A stretch of 26,622 nucleotides of DNA from Spirochaeta sp. (GTDB lineage: Bacteria; Spirochaetota; Spirochaetia; DSM-27196; Alkalispirochaetaceae). The notes below the pieces were generated by a model. The model was not told the DNA's origin and did not search any database. It was given only the letters and a program-made list of their open reading frames with translations. The DNA lies in contig SKHA01000324.1 of NCBI GenBank assembly GCA_007117185.1, positions 1-26,622 of the forward strand, given 5' to 3'. Positions 19,246-26,622 of this stretch are shown here, in pieces. Both the position numbers and the translations under genes were made by a program. Each line of letters starts with the position of its first letter. The first letter of the stretch is position 1.

Positions 19246-20754
19246 ATGATCTGTCTCTGTCTGAACGGCGACACCCTAACCCGGTGGAGCTCCCTGGTGA
19301 AGGAGTACGAGTCTGTTATCTCGATGGTGGAGTTGCGCCTGGATCTCCTGCGTCCCGCCGAGCGAGACCCTCGGGAGATCGCCCGCTGGGTTCATCGCCT
19401 GCCGGCGACGGTGCCGTCGATACTCACAATTCGCCGGAGCAGCGATCTTGGGCGATACGAAGGGGACGAGGCGCAGCGGCTTATCCTTCTGGAACAGATC
19501 CTGAAGGAACTGACTGCCGCAGCGCCATCGCGGTGGTACGTTGATATCGAGCTGGACCGTGCCGGAGATCCCCAGTGGGACGTGCTGGCGCGGTTTGTCC
19601 GGGCAGAAGGGGGCACGGTGATCCGTTCGCACCACGTCCTCCGGGGCAGCACCCCGGAGCTCTCGGTACTGATGGCGCGTTTAGCCGGGGAGCCCCGGGA
19701 AATTCCCAAACTTGCCGTGGAGGTAACCTCAGCAACGGCGATGGCTCGGCTGGTTCGCTCTGCCCGGGAGTTTCATCGGCGCATGCCCGGCCGACCGGCG
19801 GTATGGCTGGGCATGGGAGAGTACGGAATGCCCACCCGGGCCTTTCCGGCGCTCCTGGGGAGCAGTTGGACCTACAGTACCGCTTCCGGGTCCGAAGCGG
19901 TGGCGCCGGGGCAGATCCCCCCGGAAGAACTCCAGGAAATCTACCGGCCAGATGAGGTCACCGCCGGGGCGGCGGTGTTCGGGGTGCTGGGGTCACCGGT
20001 AGGTCACTCCCGTTCCCCCGGCTTGCACAACCGCTGGTTTCAGGAGCGGGATGCTGACGCGATCTATCTCCCCTTTCGACTTGATCACTTTGGAGAGTTC
20101 CCGCTCCTGGCTGAGACGTTTGATCTTCGGGGAGTCTCGGTGACGGTACCCCACAAGGAGGCTGCGCTGGCCTTTGCCCTGCAGGACGGTCAGGGCGGAG
20201 CCACCGAGGAAGCGGTCTCCGTAGGAGCGGCGAACACCCTGGTCCGGGATGCCCGGGGATGCTGGCGGGCCCACAACACCGACGTGAAGGGGTTCCTTGC
20301 TCCGCTGGAGGGAGCCAGGGTTCCCTCCCTGGCCGGACGGGCAGTGGCGGTAGCGGGAAGCGGCGGCGCGGCCCGGGCGGTGGTGGCGGCGCTGGTCGGT
20401 CTGGGTGCGGAGGTTCACATCTTCAACCGCACCCGCAGCCGGGCGGTTGAACTGGCGCGGCACTTCGGCATCCCTGCCGGACGGACCGGTGAGTTGGTCG
20501 AGTTGGAGCGGTCCGAGCGGGGCCGCTGGGCGATGGTTGTCCAGACGACCTCTGTTGGCATGCACCCCGGTACGGACCCCCTGGGGGAACTGCAGTTTGC
20601 CGGAGGTGAACTGGTGTACGATATCATCTATACCCCCCGGCGGACCGCCCTTCTTGAGCGTGCGGCCCAGGCGGGGTGTCTGGTCATCAACGGCAGCGAG
20701 ATGCTGCTGCGTCAGGCGGAACTCCAGCGGGATCTCTTCTTCCAGACGCTGTGA
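19246..20754 (+). CDS. aroDE: Bifunctional 3-dehydroquinate dehydratase / shikimate dehydrogenase
   Basis: The 502-residue fusion catalyses two consecutive shikimate-pathway steps. Residues 1-225 are type I dehydroquinase: MVELRLD (Glu/Arg contacts), LTIRRSSDLG, the His in RSHHVL (129/130), the Schiff-base Lys155 in PKLAVEV, and TRAFPALLGSSWTYSTASG with AVAPGQ. The usual REGG-type loop (E. coli Glu86 region) is altered to SSDLG, with Asp in the Glu position. Residues 240-502 are shikimate dehydrogenase: VFGVLGSPVGHSRSPGLHN, catalytic Lys304 in TVPHK, Asp346 in HNTDVKGF, NADP-binding VAGSGGAARAV and FNRTRSRA. ATG 19246 follows GGAGG by a single base, unusually close, but no better in-frame start exists. 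It lies 32 bases behind the HATPase gene. AroD-AroE fusions are also found in plants and Chlamydia. Confidence 0.93.
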   Translation: MICLCLNGDTLTRWSSLVKEYESVISMVELRLDLLRPAERDPREIARWVHRLPATVPSILTIRRSSDLGRYEGDEAQRLILLEQILKELTAAAPSRWYVDIELDRAGDPQWDVLARFVRAEGGTVIRSHHVLRGSTPELSVLMARLAGEPREIPKLAVEVTSATAMARLVRSAREFHRRMPGRPAVWLGMGEYGMPTRAFPALLGSSWTYSTASGSEAVAPGQIPPEELQEIYRPDEVTAGAAVFGVLGSPVGHSRSPGLHNRWFQERDADAIYLPFRLDHFGEFPLLAETFDLRGVSVTVPHKEAALAFALQDGQGGATEEAVSVGAANTLVRDARGCWRAHNTDVKGFLAPLEGARVPSLAGRAVAVAGSGGAARAVVAALVGLGAEVHIFNRTRSRAVELARHFGIPAGRTGELVELERSERGRWAMVVQTTSVGMHPGTDPLGELQFAGGELVYDIIYTPRRTALLERAAQAGCLVINGSEMLLRQAELQRDLFFQTL

Positions 20755-20793
20755 TGGCTCGTGTCGCAGTCGCAGCGGTCACCAGCGGGTGGG

Positions 20794-22851
20794 TCACTTC
20801 CGCCGTATGAGGGTTCCGCTGAGGCGGCGCACCAGCGATGCCCGGCGGATACGGATACGAATTGCTTTCTCACCGGGCAACTGAGCGGCCCGCAGGAACA
20901 GGTCGTCCTTCTCCTGTACCAGCTGCCGCGGCTGTACCAGCAACCGCTCGGGAACTCCCCGGGGGCTGCGGATGATCACTTCCAGGAGCTCCCCCGACGA
21001 AATAGCCTGTTCGGTGAGACGGATCTTGCCGAGGTAGTCCAGCCCGCGGGCTTCCACGCCTGCGTGGGGAACGATCTCCCGGCGAAGCTGCTCCGGGAAA
21101 AGGATCAACTTGCGGTCGATCCGCAGGGCCAGTTCACGTTCCGCCTCCTCCGGGAGGTTCATCGACTTCAGGTGGCGGTGCAGCTCCTCTTCTCCGGCGC
21201 CGGGTTCTTCCGGGGGGAGCTCGCCCTGTTCCGCTTCGTCTCCGCCGCTGTTCCTCTCCGGCGGCACCGGTGAGATCCTGTTCAACACCGGTAACCGCCG
21301 CGGGGGGCCGATCAGCAGCGGTTGCTGGTAGCGCCCCAGCAGCTGCCGAAAATCAGGTACCGTGGCATCCACCCGGGGCGGCTCTTCAAGAGCCACGACA
21401 CCGCCGAGCCCTCGCTGCTGGAGAAGACGCTCCACGTCCTGACGGCTCTGCGGGCGGATCAGGTATACCCCGGGGGCCAGTACTTCCTGACAGTGCCTGA
21501 GAAACTCCTGGCTGCTTTCCACCAGCTCCCGGGCCTCTTCGGCCAGGACCAGTACCAGACCGTTGAGCAGACGCACTGCCCCCGACCGGGCCTGCCAGCG
21601 CTGCAGCAGGAAGTGCACGTTCTGGGGCAGCTCACCGGCTACCCGCTGCAGATCAGTTATCGCAGCATCCCGGTCCTCCCGGGATAGCCCGGCGAAGCCC
21701 TCCTCGGTGAGTTCAAAGGTGGGCATGATATCGAACTGCCGCAACCTGGCCAGTCGGGACGGGACGAGGAGGTCCGCCAGGGGGGTGCCCGGGGGTACGG
21801 TGATCGTCATGTTGGCCCCCACCACCATTCGGGATGGTGCTGCACCGTGCTGTAACGCCGCCACGGCCGCCGGGTTTAACTGAAAACGGCCCTCCTGCTG
21901 GATCAGGAACTCCGCCAGGGCCAGCCGCCGGGGTACCTCGATATCGATGGGCAGTCTCTCTCCTCCGCTGGCAAGCATCATCAGTCGTACCATCTCTTCG
22001 CCGGTCCAGACCCGGTCTGCCGGTAACTGCTCCACAAGGTCCAGGATCAAGGCCGCGAAATCGAAGGCCCGATCCAGCGACGTGGTCAGGGTGCTCCCCC
22101 ACAAAAGCGCCTGGATCCACCGCTCCGGGAGGTCCGCAAGCTCGTCCCAGCTGTCACGGCGCAGGGTGATGGACGTCTCGTCACGACGTATCAGCTCCAG
22201 CGTCTCCATCGCCACCAGGGCAGCACGAAAACGCGTCTCACCCTCGCTGCCCACAAGGAGATCACCGAATCCCTCCTCCAGCTGACGGCGCAAACTCTTT
22301 CGCAGCGTTCCGGTGCGGGTGAAGAACTCCGGCTCCTGCCGAATGACCGCCGCCAGGGAGGCGATGAATCGGGAGGAGAACCACGGCAGGACACCCCCTC
22401 CGTGTGCATCCAGGGAAGAGAGCTGCTGCCCTGCAACCAGGCGTTCCGGGTGCAACACGTCAGCACCCAGCGTTTCTTCCAGAACGGGATTTATGATGAC
22501 GCTGTCCCGTCCCCTGGAACCGGGGATGAGAACCAGGCGGTCCCGCAGGTTCATCAGCGCACGGTGGACCTTGAGGGATTCCGGGTCTTCCCCGAGAAAG
22601 CGGGTCAGCTCCCCTTCCTGGGGGTTGCCCAGGAGAGCCACCGCCGAGAGCACCCGGCGGTCCCCAGGATCAAGTCGGGAGACGATCCGGGCGCGAGTCT
22701 CCTCCCGGTAGAGCATGGCCACCAGAGTCGAAATCAGATCGTGCTTGTTATATGGGGTCTTGACCGGTCCCAGGTAATTTCGGATCAGCGCGAAGAATGA
22801 TTCATCGTCCAGGTCCAGGAGGGCACGGAAAAAGGGGTCAGCTGCAGCCAT
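20794..22851 (-). CDS. Helicase-associated (XPB N-terminal-like) protein
   Basis: The 685-residue protein begins two bases after the stop of the XPB helicase gene, so the two are coexpressed. Residues about 341-460 (MVVGANMTITVPPGTPLADL, then LRQFDIMPTFELTEEGFAGL) match the helicase-associated domain that fronts XPB/Ssl2 proteins and occurs in separate DNA-binding proteins of actinobacteria and spirochaetes. The N-terminal 300 residues are helical, with winged-helix-like stretches (DRRVLSAVALLGNPQEGELTRFL) and an acidic start. The C-terminal third includes repeated mixed alpha/beta segments and a Glu/Gly-rich low-complexity stretch (about 550-580). It is probably the DNA-binding or regulatory partner of the helicase. 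No catalytic motif is visible. The identification is moderate, resting on the central domain and genomic context. Confidence 0.75.
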   Translation of the reverse strand: MAAADPFFRALLDLDDESFFALIRNYLGPVKTPYNKHDLISTLVAMLYREETRARIVSRLDPGDRRVLSAVALLGNPQEGELTRFLGEDPESLKVHRALMNLRDRLVLIPGSRGRDSVIINPVLEETLGADVLHPERLVAGQQLSSLDAHGGGVLPWFSSRFIASLAAVIRQEPEFFTRTGTLRKSLRRQLEEGFGDLLVGSEGETRFRAALVAMETLELIRRDETSITLRRDSWDELADLPERWIQALLWGSTLTTSLDRAFDFAALILDLVEQLPADRVWTGEEMVRLMMLASGGERLPIDIEVPRRLALAEFLIQQEGRFQLNPAAVAALQHGAAPSRMVVGANMTITVPPGTPLADLLVPSRLARLRQFDIMPTFELTEEGFAGLSREDRDAAITDLQRVAGELPQNVHFLLQRWQARSGAVRLLNGLVLVLAEEARELVESSQEFLRHCQEVLAPGVYLIRPQSRQDVERLLQQRGLGGVVALEEPPRVDATVPDFRQLLGRYQQPLLIGPPRRLPVLNRISPVPPERNSGGDEAEQGELPPEEPGAGEEELHRHLKSMNLPEEAERELALRIDRKLILFPEQLRREIVPHAGVEARGLDYLGKIRLTEQAISSGELLEVIIRSPRGVPERLLVQPRQLVQEKDDLFLRAAQLPGEKAIRIRIRRASLVRRLSGTLIRRK

Positions 22852-22853
22852 TC

Positions 22854-24527
22854 TCAGAGGTCCTGCCAGTGTTCGATGTGATAGGAGTACCCCTGCTCGG
22901 TGAGAAACTTCTGCCGGTTCGCCGCAAAGGTCTCCTCTACCGTCTGATTGGAGATCAGGGTGTAGAAGGTTGAGTTACGGTGCGCCCCCTTCTTGGGTCG
23001 GAGAATCCGGCCCAGCCGCTGCGCCTCTTCCTGGCGGGAGCCGAAGCTGCCGGAAACCTGGATCGCCACTGACGCGTCGGGAAGATCAATGGCGAAGTTG
23101 GCAACCTTGCTGACCACGATCACCGGTGAACGGCCCTCCCGGAAGTCCCGGTAGATCTCTTCCCTGCGGGCGTTGGGAACCTTGCCGGTAATCAGCGGTG
23201 CCTGCAGTCGCTCCGCCAGCGCCTTCAGCTGGTCCAGGTATTGGCCGATCACCATCACCGCTTCCTGGCGGTGATTCTCAACTATTTGAGCCGCCGCTTC
23301 GATCTTCTTCTCGTTCTCACTGGCGATGCGAAACTTGCTGCGGGCGTCTGCTATCGCGTAGTTCGTCCGTAGCGATGTGGGCAGGTCCAGGCGGATCTCG
23401 AAGCACGCCGCCTCGGCGATCCATCCTTTGCTTTCCAGCTCCTTCCAGGGTACGTCGTAGCGCTTGGGACCCACCAGCGAGAACACATCTGCTTCCCGCC
23501 GGTCTTCCCGAACCAGCGTTGCCGTCAACCCCAGCCGGCGGATCGCCTGGATCTCCGCGGTGATGCGGAACACCGGCGCCGGAAGGAGGTGCACTTCGTC
23601 GTAAATGATGAGCCCCCAGCGGCGCTGCCGGAAGATATCGAAGTGGGGAAAGGCAGCTTCCCGGTCGGGACGCCATACCAGGACCTGATAGGTGGCGATG
23701 GTAACCGGCCGTACCTCCTTGCGGGTTCCGCTGTACTCGCCGATCTGATCCTCCGTGAGATCAGTCTTGTCCAGGAGTTCGTCGATCCACTGGTGTACTG
23801 CGGCGATATTGGTGGTCAGGATCAGGGTGCTGGTGTGCAGCAGTTCCATCACCGCCATGCCCACCACCGTCTTGCCGGCACCGCAGGGCAGTACAACCGT
23901 CCCGTAGCCGGCGCCGGGGCGACCGCCCCCATGGAACACCGCCGCCGCTTCCTTCTGGTACCCCCTGACCTCGAAGGGGTGACCGCCCCGGGTCTCATTG
24001 CGCAGATGAAAGGTGACGGGGTCCCCCTCAGAGAGGGGAGCGGTATCGTCAACGGGGTACCCCAGGTGGATCAGCTGCTGCTTCAGGGTGCCCCGGTGGA
24101 TCAGCGAGACGGTGTAGCGATCTTCCTGCCCGGTGTGGCCCAGCAGCGCCCCTACGGCGGGGCGGTTTTCAAGTTCCGCCCGAACCTGGCTGTCCGGGAC
24201 CACCAGCTCGAGGACATACGGATCCTCTGTCGCTTCCAGTCGCAGTCGGCCGTAGCGCCCAGCCAGTTCTTCCAGGCCGGTACGGACGTTTCCCGGCACG
24301 GGAAAGCGGCTGAACGATTCCATGTCGGCCAGCATCCGGGCTGCGTCGAGGCCTGCTGAACAGGCGTTCCAGATGGACAGAGGGCTGATCCGGTACACAT
24401 GAAAGTGCTCCGGGGATTTTTCCAGTTCCGTGAAGGGGCTGATCGCGATCCGGGCCTCATCAGCGTCGGGATCGTGGACGTCAAGAAGAATTGTGTTGTC
24501 GCCCTGCACGATCAGCGGTTTTCCCAT
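22854..24527 (-). CDS. xpb: XPB/ERCC3-type DNA helicase
   Basis: The 557-residue superfamily 2 helicase has Walker A PCGAGKT (214-220), the DEVH box (310-313), TATLVRED with the XPB-specific RED motif (340-342), and the motif VI EAQRLGRILRPKKG near 520. The RED motif and the ERCC3-style C-terminus (FYTLISNQTVEETFAANRQKFLTEQGY) separate it from RecG or UvrB-like enzymes. Residues 1-180 hold the N-terminal damage-recognition-like domain. Eukaryotic XPB opens DNA for transcription and excision repair; bacterial versions are patchily distributed and little studied, and repair is the presumed role. ATG 24527 lacks a Shine-Dalgarno. The gene is divergent from the PIN-PhoH gene with only 72 bases between start codons. 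It is followed directly by the helicase-associated protein. Confidence 0.93.
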   Translation of the reverse strand: MGKPLIVQGDNTILLDVHDPDADEARIAISPFTELEKSPEHFHVYRISPLSIWNACSAGLDAARMLADMESFSRFPVPGNVRTGLEELAGRYGRLRLEATEDPYVLELVVPDSQVRAELENRPAVGALLGHTGQEDRYTVSLIHRGTLKQQLIHLGYPVDDTAPLSEGDPVTFHLRNETRGGHPFEVRGYQKEAAAVFHGGGRPGAGYGTVVLPCGAGKTVVGMAVMELLHTSTLILTTNIAAVHQWIDELLDKTDLTEDQIGEYSGTRKEVRPVTIATYQVLVWRPDREAAFPHFDIFRQRRWGLIIYDEVHLLPAPVFRITAEIQAIRRLGLTATLVREDRREADVFSLVGPKRYDVPWKELESKGWIAEAACFEIRLDLPTSLRTNYAIADARSKFRIASENEKKIEAAAQIVENHRQEAVMVIGQYLDQLKALAERLQAPLITGKVPNARREEIYRDFREGRSPVIVVSKVANFAIDLPDASVAIQVSGSFGSRQEEAQRLGRILRPKKGAHRNSTFYTLISNQTVEETFAANRQKFLTEQGYSYHIEHWQDL

Positions 24528-24599
24528 CTGGAAAGGTGTACACGATCAGGAGGAAAAAATCGAGGTGTGCGTTACAATGCAGGGAAGAGAGGTGCTCCC
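24528..24599. promoter_or_regulatory. Divergent start region between xpb and PIN-PhoH genes
   Basis: A perfect 8-bp palindrome GTGTACAC lies at 24536-24543, close to the xpb start. A TACAAT at 24573-24578 could be the -10 box for the rightward gene, but no -35 match is present 16-18 bases upstream. GAGAGG at 24587-24592 is the ribosome-binding site for the ATG at 24600. Confidence 0.4.
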
Positions 24600-25907
24600 A
24601 TGGCTGAAACAGATGCTGTGAAAACATTCGTAATCGATACCAACGTGCTTATCCATCGTCCCGACGCCATTCTCAGCTTCAAGGACAACGTGGTGGTGAT
24701 TCCCATGTGGGTCCTTGAGGAGCTGGACCGGCTGAAGACGTTCTCGGATGAACGGGGACGCAACGCCCGGCAGGCGATTCGCTTTCTCGACGAAGCGGGG
24801 CGGCCGGGAAATCTCTCTCAGGGCGTCAAGATCGAGAATGGGTCCATTCTGCGGGTGGTCTCCACCCAGCCTGATCACATTCCCAACGACTTTCTGCAGG
24901 ACAAAGCCGACAACAAGATCATCCTGACGGCGTGGCAGATTCAGCAGCAGGGGGGGAAGGTCTTCTTCGTGAGTAAGGATATCAACGCCAGAGTCAAAGC
25001 GGCGGCGTTGGGGATCAAGGCGGTGGACTACGAGAAGCAGAAGGTGGATATCACCCGTCTGTACTCCGGGTTCTCCCAGATTTCCACCCGTCCGGAAACG
25101 TGGAACGAGCTGGAGCAGGAGGGCTCGGTTCAATGGTCCGAAGAGGCGCTGCCGAACCACTTCTACGTGCTCCGGGACCGGGAACACCCGGACGAGCTGA
25201 TCGGGCGGTATCGCGAGGAACCCCGGCGGCTGGAGCTGGTGGATCACAAGATCCCCTCGGTTGCCGGGATTCGCCCTCTCAACACGGAGCAGCGAATCGC
25301 CCTGGAGCTCCTGCTGGACCCGGCGGTGCAGCTGGTTACCCTGGTAGGCAAGGCCGGCACCGGGAAGACCCTGCTGGCCATCGCCGCGGGACTCAAACAG
25401 ACCGCCGAGGACAAAGCGTACAAACGGGTACTGGTGAGCCGGCCGGTGATTCCCATGGGCAAAGACATCGGGTATCTGCCCGGGGCCAAGAACGAGAAGC
25501 TCTCCCACTGGATGCAGCCCCTCTTCGACAACCTGGAGTACATCATGGGCTCCTACCACCGCCCCAACGTCAAGACTCCGGAACAGCTGATCAGCAGCGG
25601 CATCATCGAGCTGGAAGCGTTGAGTTATATCCGCGGACGGTCGCTGCCGGGACAGTTCATTATCATCGACGAAGCGCAGAATCTTTCCCCCCACGAGGTA
25701 AAAACGATCGTTTCGCGGGCAGGAATGGACGCCAAAGTGGTGCTGACCGGCGACCCCTACCAGATCGACAGCCCCTACCTGGACGCCAACTCCAACGGTC
25801 TTACCTACGTTGTTGAGGCGTTCAAGGGACAGAACGTTTTCGGTCACGTGCTGATGACCCATACCGAGCGCAGTCCTCTGGCAGAACTTGCGGCAGAACT
25901 CTTGTGA
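24600..25907 (+). CDS. phoH: PIN-PhoH protein (PhoH2-type RNA helicase/ribonuclease)
   Basis: The 435-residue protein joins a PIN nuclease domain (residues 7-145: VIDTNVLIHRP with Asp13, VLEELDRLK with acidic 40-43, DNKIILTAW, VSKDINAR) to a PhoH ATPase domain (about 230-435: Walker A GKAGTGKT at 250-257, Walker B FIIIDEAQNL with Asp357/Glu358, and the VLTGDPYQID sensor region). The four PIN acidic ligands are all present. Such PhoH2/YlaK-type fusions unwind and cut RNA in an ATP-dependent manner, as shown for mycobacterial PhoH2. Many homologues sit in toxin-antitoxin loci, but no PhoAT-like antitoxin gene lies upstream here; that position is taken by the divergent helicase. ATG 24600 has GAGAGG seven bases upstream. 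The protein is cytoplasmic. The small gene after it has its own promoter. Confidence 0.94.
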   Translation: MAETDAVKTFVIDTNVLIHRPDAILSFKDNVVVIPMWVLEELDRLKTFSDERGRNARQAIRFLDEAGRPGNLSQGVKIENGSILRVVSTQPDHIPNDFLQDKADNKIILTAWQIQQQGGKVFFVSKDINARVKAAALGIKAVDYEKQKVDITRLYSGFSQISTRPETWNELEQEGSVQWSEEALPNHFYVLRDREHPDELIGRYREEPRRLELVDHKIPSVAGIRPLNTEQRIALELLLDPAVQLVTLVGKAGTGKTLLAIAAGLKQTAEDKAYKRVLVSRPVIPMGKDIGYLPGAKNEKLSHWMQPLFDNLEYIMGSYHRPNVKTPEQLISSGIIELEALSYIRGRSLPGQFIIIDEAQNLSPHEVKTIVSRAGMDAKVVLTGDPYQIDSPYLDANSNGLTYVVEAFKGQNVFGHVLMTHTERSPLAELAAELL

Positions 25908-25930
25908 TACCGTGGGTTCGGCTTTATAGT
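25902..25930 (+). promoter_or_regulatory. Promoter of the small coiled-coil gene, near-leaderless
   Basis: TTGTGA (25902-25907), overlapping the phoH stop region, and TATAGT (25925-25930) are 17 bases apart. The predicted start is about 25937, two bases before ATG 25939, which has no Shine-Dalgarno. Confidence 0.6.
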
Positions 25931-25938
25931 ACCGGTAG

Positions 25939-26130
25939 ATGACGATTCACGAAGGCACGCCATGGCAGCCGCCGGAGATCGATGAATACCTCGCCTCCTC
26001 CTTCGACCGGATGGAGGAGCAGCAGAACCGTTCGCTCCTGCAGCGTATGGACTACATGATCTCCCGGCTCCGGGAGATGGAAGAGGAGCTGGAAGAGATT
26101 CTTGAGACCGCTCCTGCCGGCAGCCGCTAG
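25939..26130 (+). CDS. Small acidic coiled-coil protein, 63 residues
   Basis: An ATG at 25939 opens 63 codons: an N-terminal MTIHEGTPWQPPEIDEYLA segment, then a continuous helix from about residue 18 to 57 rich in Glu, Met, Leu and Arg with heptad-like spacing (LLQRMDYMISRLREMEEELEEIL). It has no membrane segment and no catalytic motif. A well-formed promoter with 17-base spacing ends eight bases before the ATG, and there is no ribosome-binding site, which fits a leaderless message. It could be a small partner of the PIN-PhoH protein or an unrelated oligomerising protein; I do not recognise a family. Codon use is like that of its neighbours, supporting a real gene. Confidence 0.65.
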   Translation: MTIHEGTPWQPPEIDEYLASSFDRMEEQQNRSLLQRMDYMISRLREMEEELEEILETAPAGSR

Positions 26131-26137
26131 TTTTTTT
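26110..26137 (+). terminator. Possible terminator after the coiled-coil gene
   Basis: The self-complementary CTGCCGGCAG at the end of the gene is followed by a run of seven T (26131-26137). The stem is poor because the palindrome has no loop, so this is a weak call based mainly on the T-run. Confidence 0.3.
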
Positions 26138-26200
26138 ACCCCACCTGCTTATCTTCGCACCAGTTTCTGCCGATGGTGATTACGTTACCGGGAGGTACCT

Positions 26201-26622
26201 GTGAAACGCGTTCTGTTCTACATCGTGGCTCTTACGGCGATTCCCCTGGCCCTTGCTGCCCAGGTTCGATTCGGCGACCTGGATATCAACGGGTCGGATG
26301 AGCTACTCTTCTCCGCGACTACAACAGCGCCACAGTACGGCAGTTACCGCACCGCGTTCTTCGCTGACGTGCCCGGCGGGACGGTTCGACAGCTTACGGT
26401 CTATCCGGAGCGAGTGCTGTTCCTCGCCGGAACCGGGCAGATCCAGATTCAGAACCGCTACGGACTGTTCCGTACCGCCGCGGCCCCCCTGCCGGGGGAG
26501 ACAACTGCCGCCACGGTCATTCCCGAGGGGCTCCAGCCGGTGGCGGGTTTTCCGGCGTTCGTTAACCGCGACGACATTCGCACCGGAAAGATCCTCGGGA
26601 TCACCGCCAGTCCGGACGGACG
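26201..26622 (+). CDS. Exported beta-propeller-like protein, 5' part
   Basis: A GTG at 26201 follows GGGAGG five bases upstream and opens a frame that runs off the window end (140 residues visible). Residues 1-20 are a signal peptide (MKRVLFYIVALTAIPLALAA, cleavage before QVRFG), so the product is periplasmic or outer-surface. The mature part is rich in beta strands with repeats of the sort 'DLDINGSDELLFSA', 'YRTAFFADVPGGTVRQLTVYPERV' and 'GKILGITASPDG'. The ASPDG turn and the strand-loop pattern suggest a TolB/WD40-like (PD40) propeller, as in some exported spirochaete proteins. The function is unknown. It is probably transcribed separately from the small gene upstream, since 70 bases and a T-run intervene. 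The frame reads openly throughout, with neighbour-like codon use. Confidence 0.8.
   Translation, partial: MKRVLFYIVALTAIPLALAAQVRFGDLDINGSDELLFSATTTAPQYGSYRTAFFADVPGGTVRQLTVYPERVLFLAGTGQIQIQNRYGLFRTAAAPLPGETTAATVIPEGLQPVAGFPAFVNRDDIRTGKILGITASPDG

Noticed and set aside
24546..25862. A 438-codon minus-strand open frame opposite PIN-PhoH
   Set aside because: Shadow of phoH. No motif is present, and it would overlap the xpb promoter region.

Overview
The window looks like chromosomal DNA from a GC-rich, free-living member of the Spirochaetota (Spirochaeta/Alkalispirochaeta-like). This is inferred from gene content, not from a marker gene. The pointers are a bacterial XPB/ERCC3-type helicase next to a separate helicase-associated protein (as I recall, a pairing also found in treponemes), a fused AroD-AroE enzyme, a short FtsK, several TPR proteins, and a redox-regulator cassette typical of fermentative anaerobes. 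I saw no rRNA, tRNA, CRISPR array, insertion sequence or phage gene.

Layout. 1-3200: the 3' end of a FAD-dependent dehydrogenase, a universal stress protein, a likely remnant of a uroporphyrinogen-decarboxylase-like gene, and an aldo/keto reductase. 2957-5845: a minus-strand MATE transporter with a small membrane protein behind it, divergent from a Tas-type aldo/keto reductase. 5916-7934: a CoA-disulfide/persulfide reductase with two rhodanese domains, behind a strong promoter with an operator-like repeat. 8019-14689: a divergent envelope block. On the minus strand is a membrane-anchored TPR protein with a degenerate Mrr-like domain. On the plus strand are a membrane-anchored protein resembling only the substrate-binding domain of HSP70, a lipoprotein lytic transglycosylase, and FtsK. 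14670-19213: an exported TPR protein, then a minus-strand operon rex - DRTGG - CBS/HATPase - DRTGG - PHP, with another HATPase gene divergent from rex. In anaerobes these families accompany [FeFe]-hydrogenase genes, but none is in the window. 19246-20754: aroDE. 20794-24527: XPB helicase and its associated protein (minus). 24600-26622: PIN-PhoH, a 63-residue acidic coiled-coil protein, and the start of an exported beta-propeller-like protein.

The most unusual items are: (1) the HSP70 substrate-binding-like domain with no ATPase, tethered to the membrane in a cell-wall/division operon; (2) a Rex repressor carrying a four-cysteine cluster in its C-terminal region, at the head of a hydrogenase-type sensor cassette; (3) promoters whose -10 boxes lie only 5-9 bases before start codons that lack a Shine-Dalgarno sequence, which suggests leaderless mRNAs; and (4) a persulfide reductase with one live and one apparently dead rhodanese domain. 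All identifications are by reading; no database search was run.
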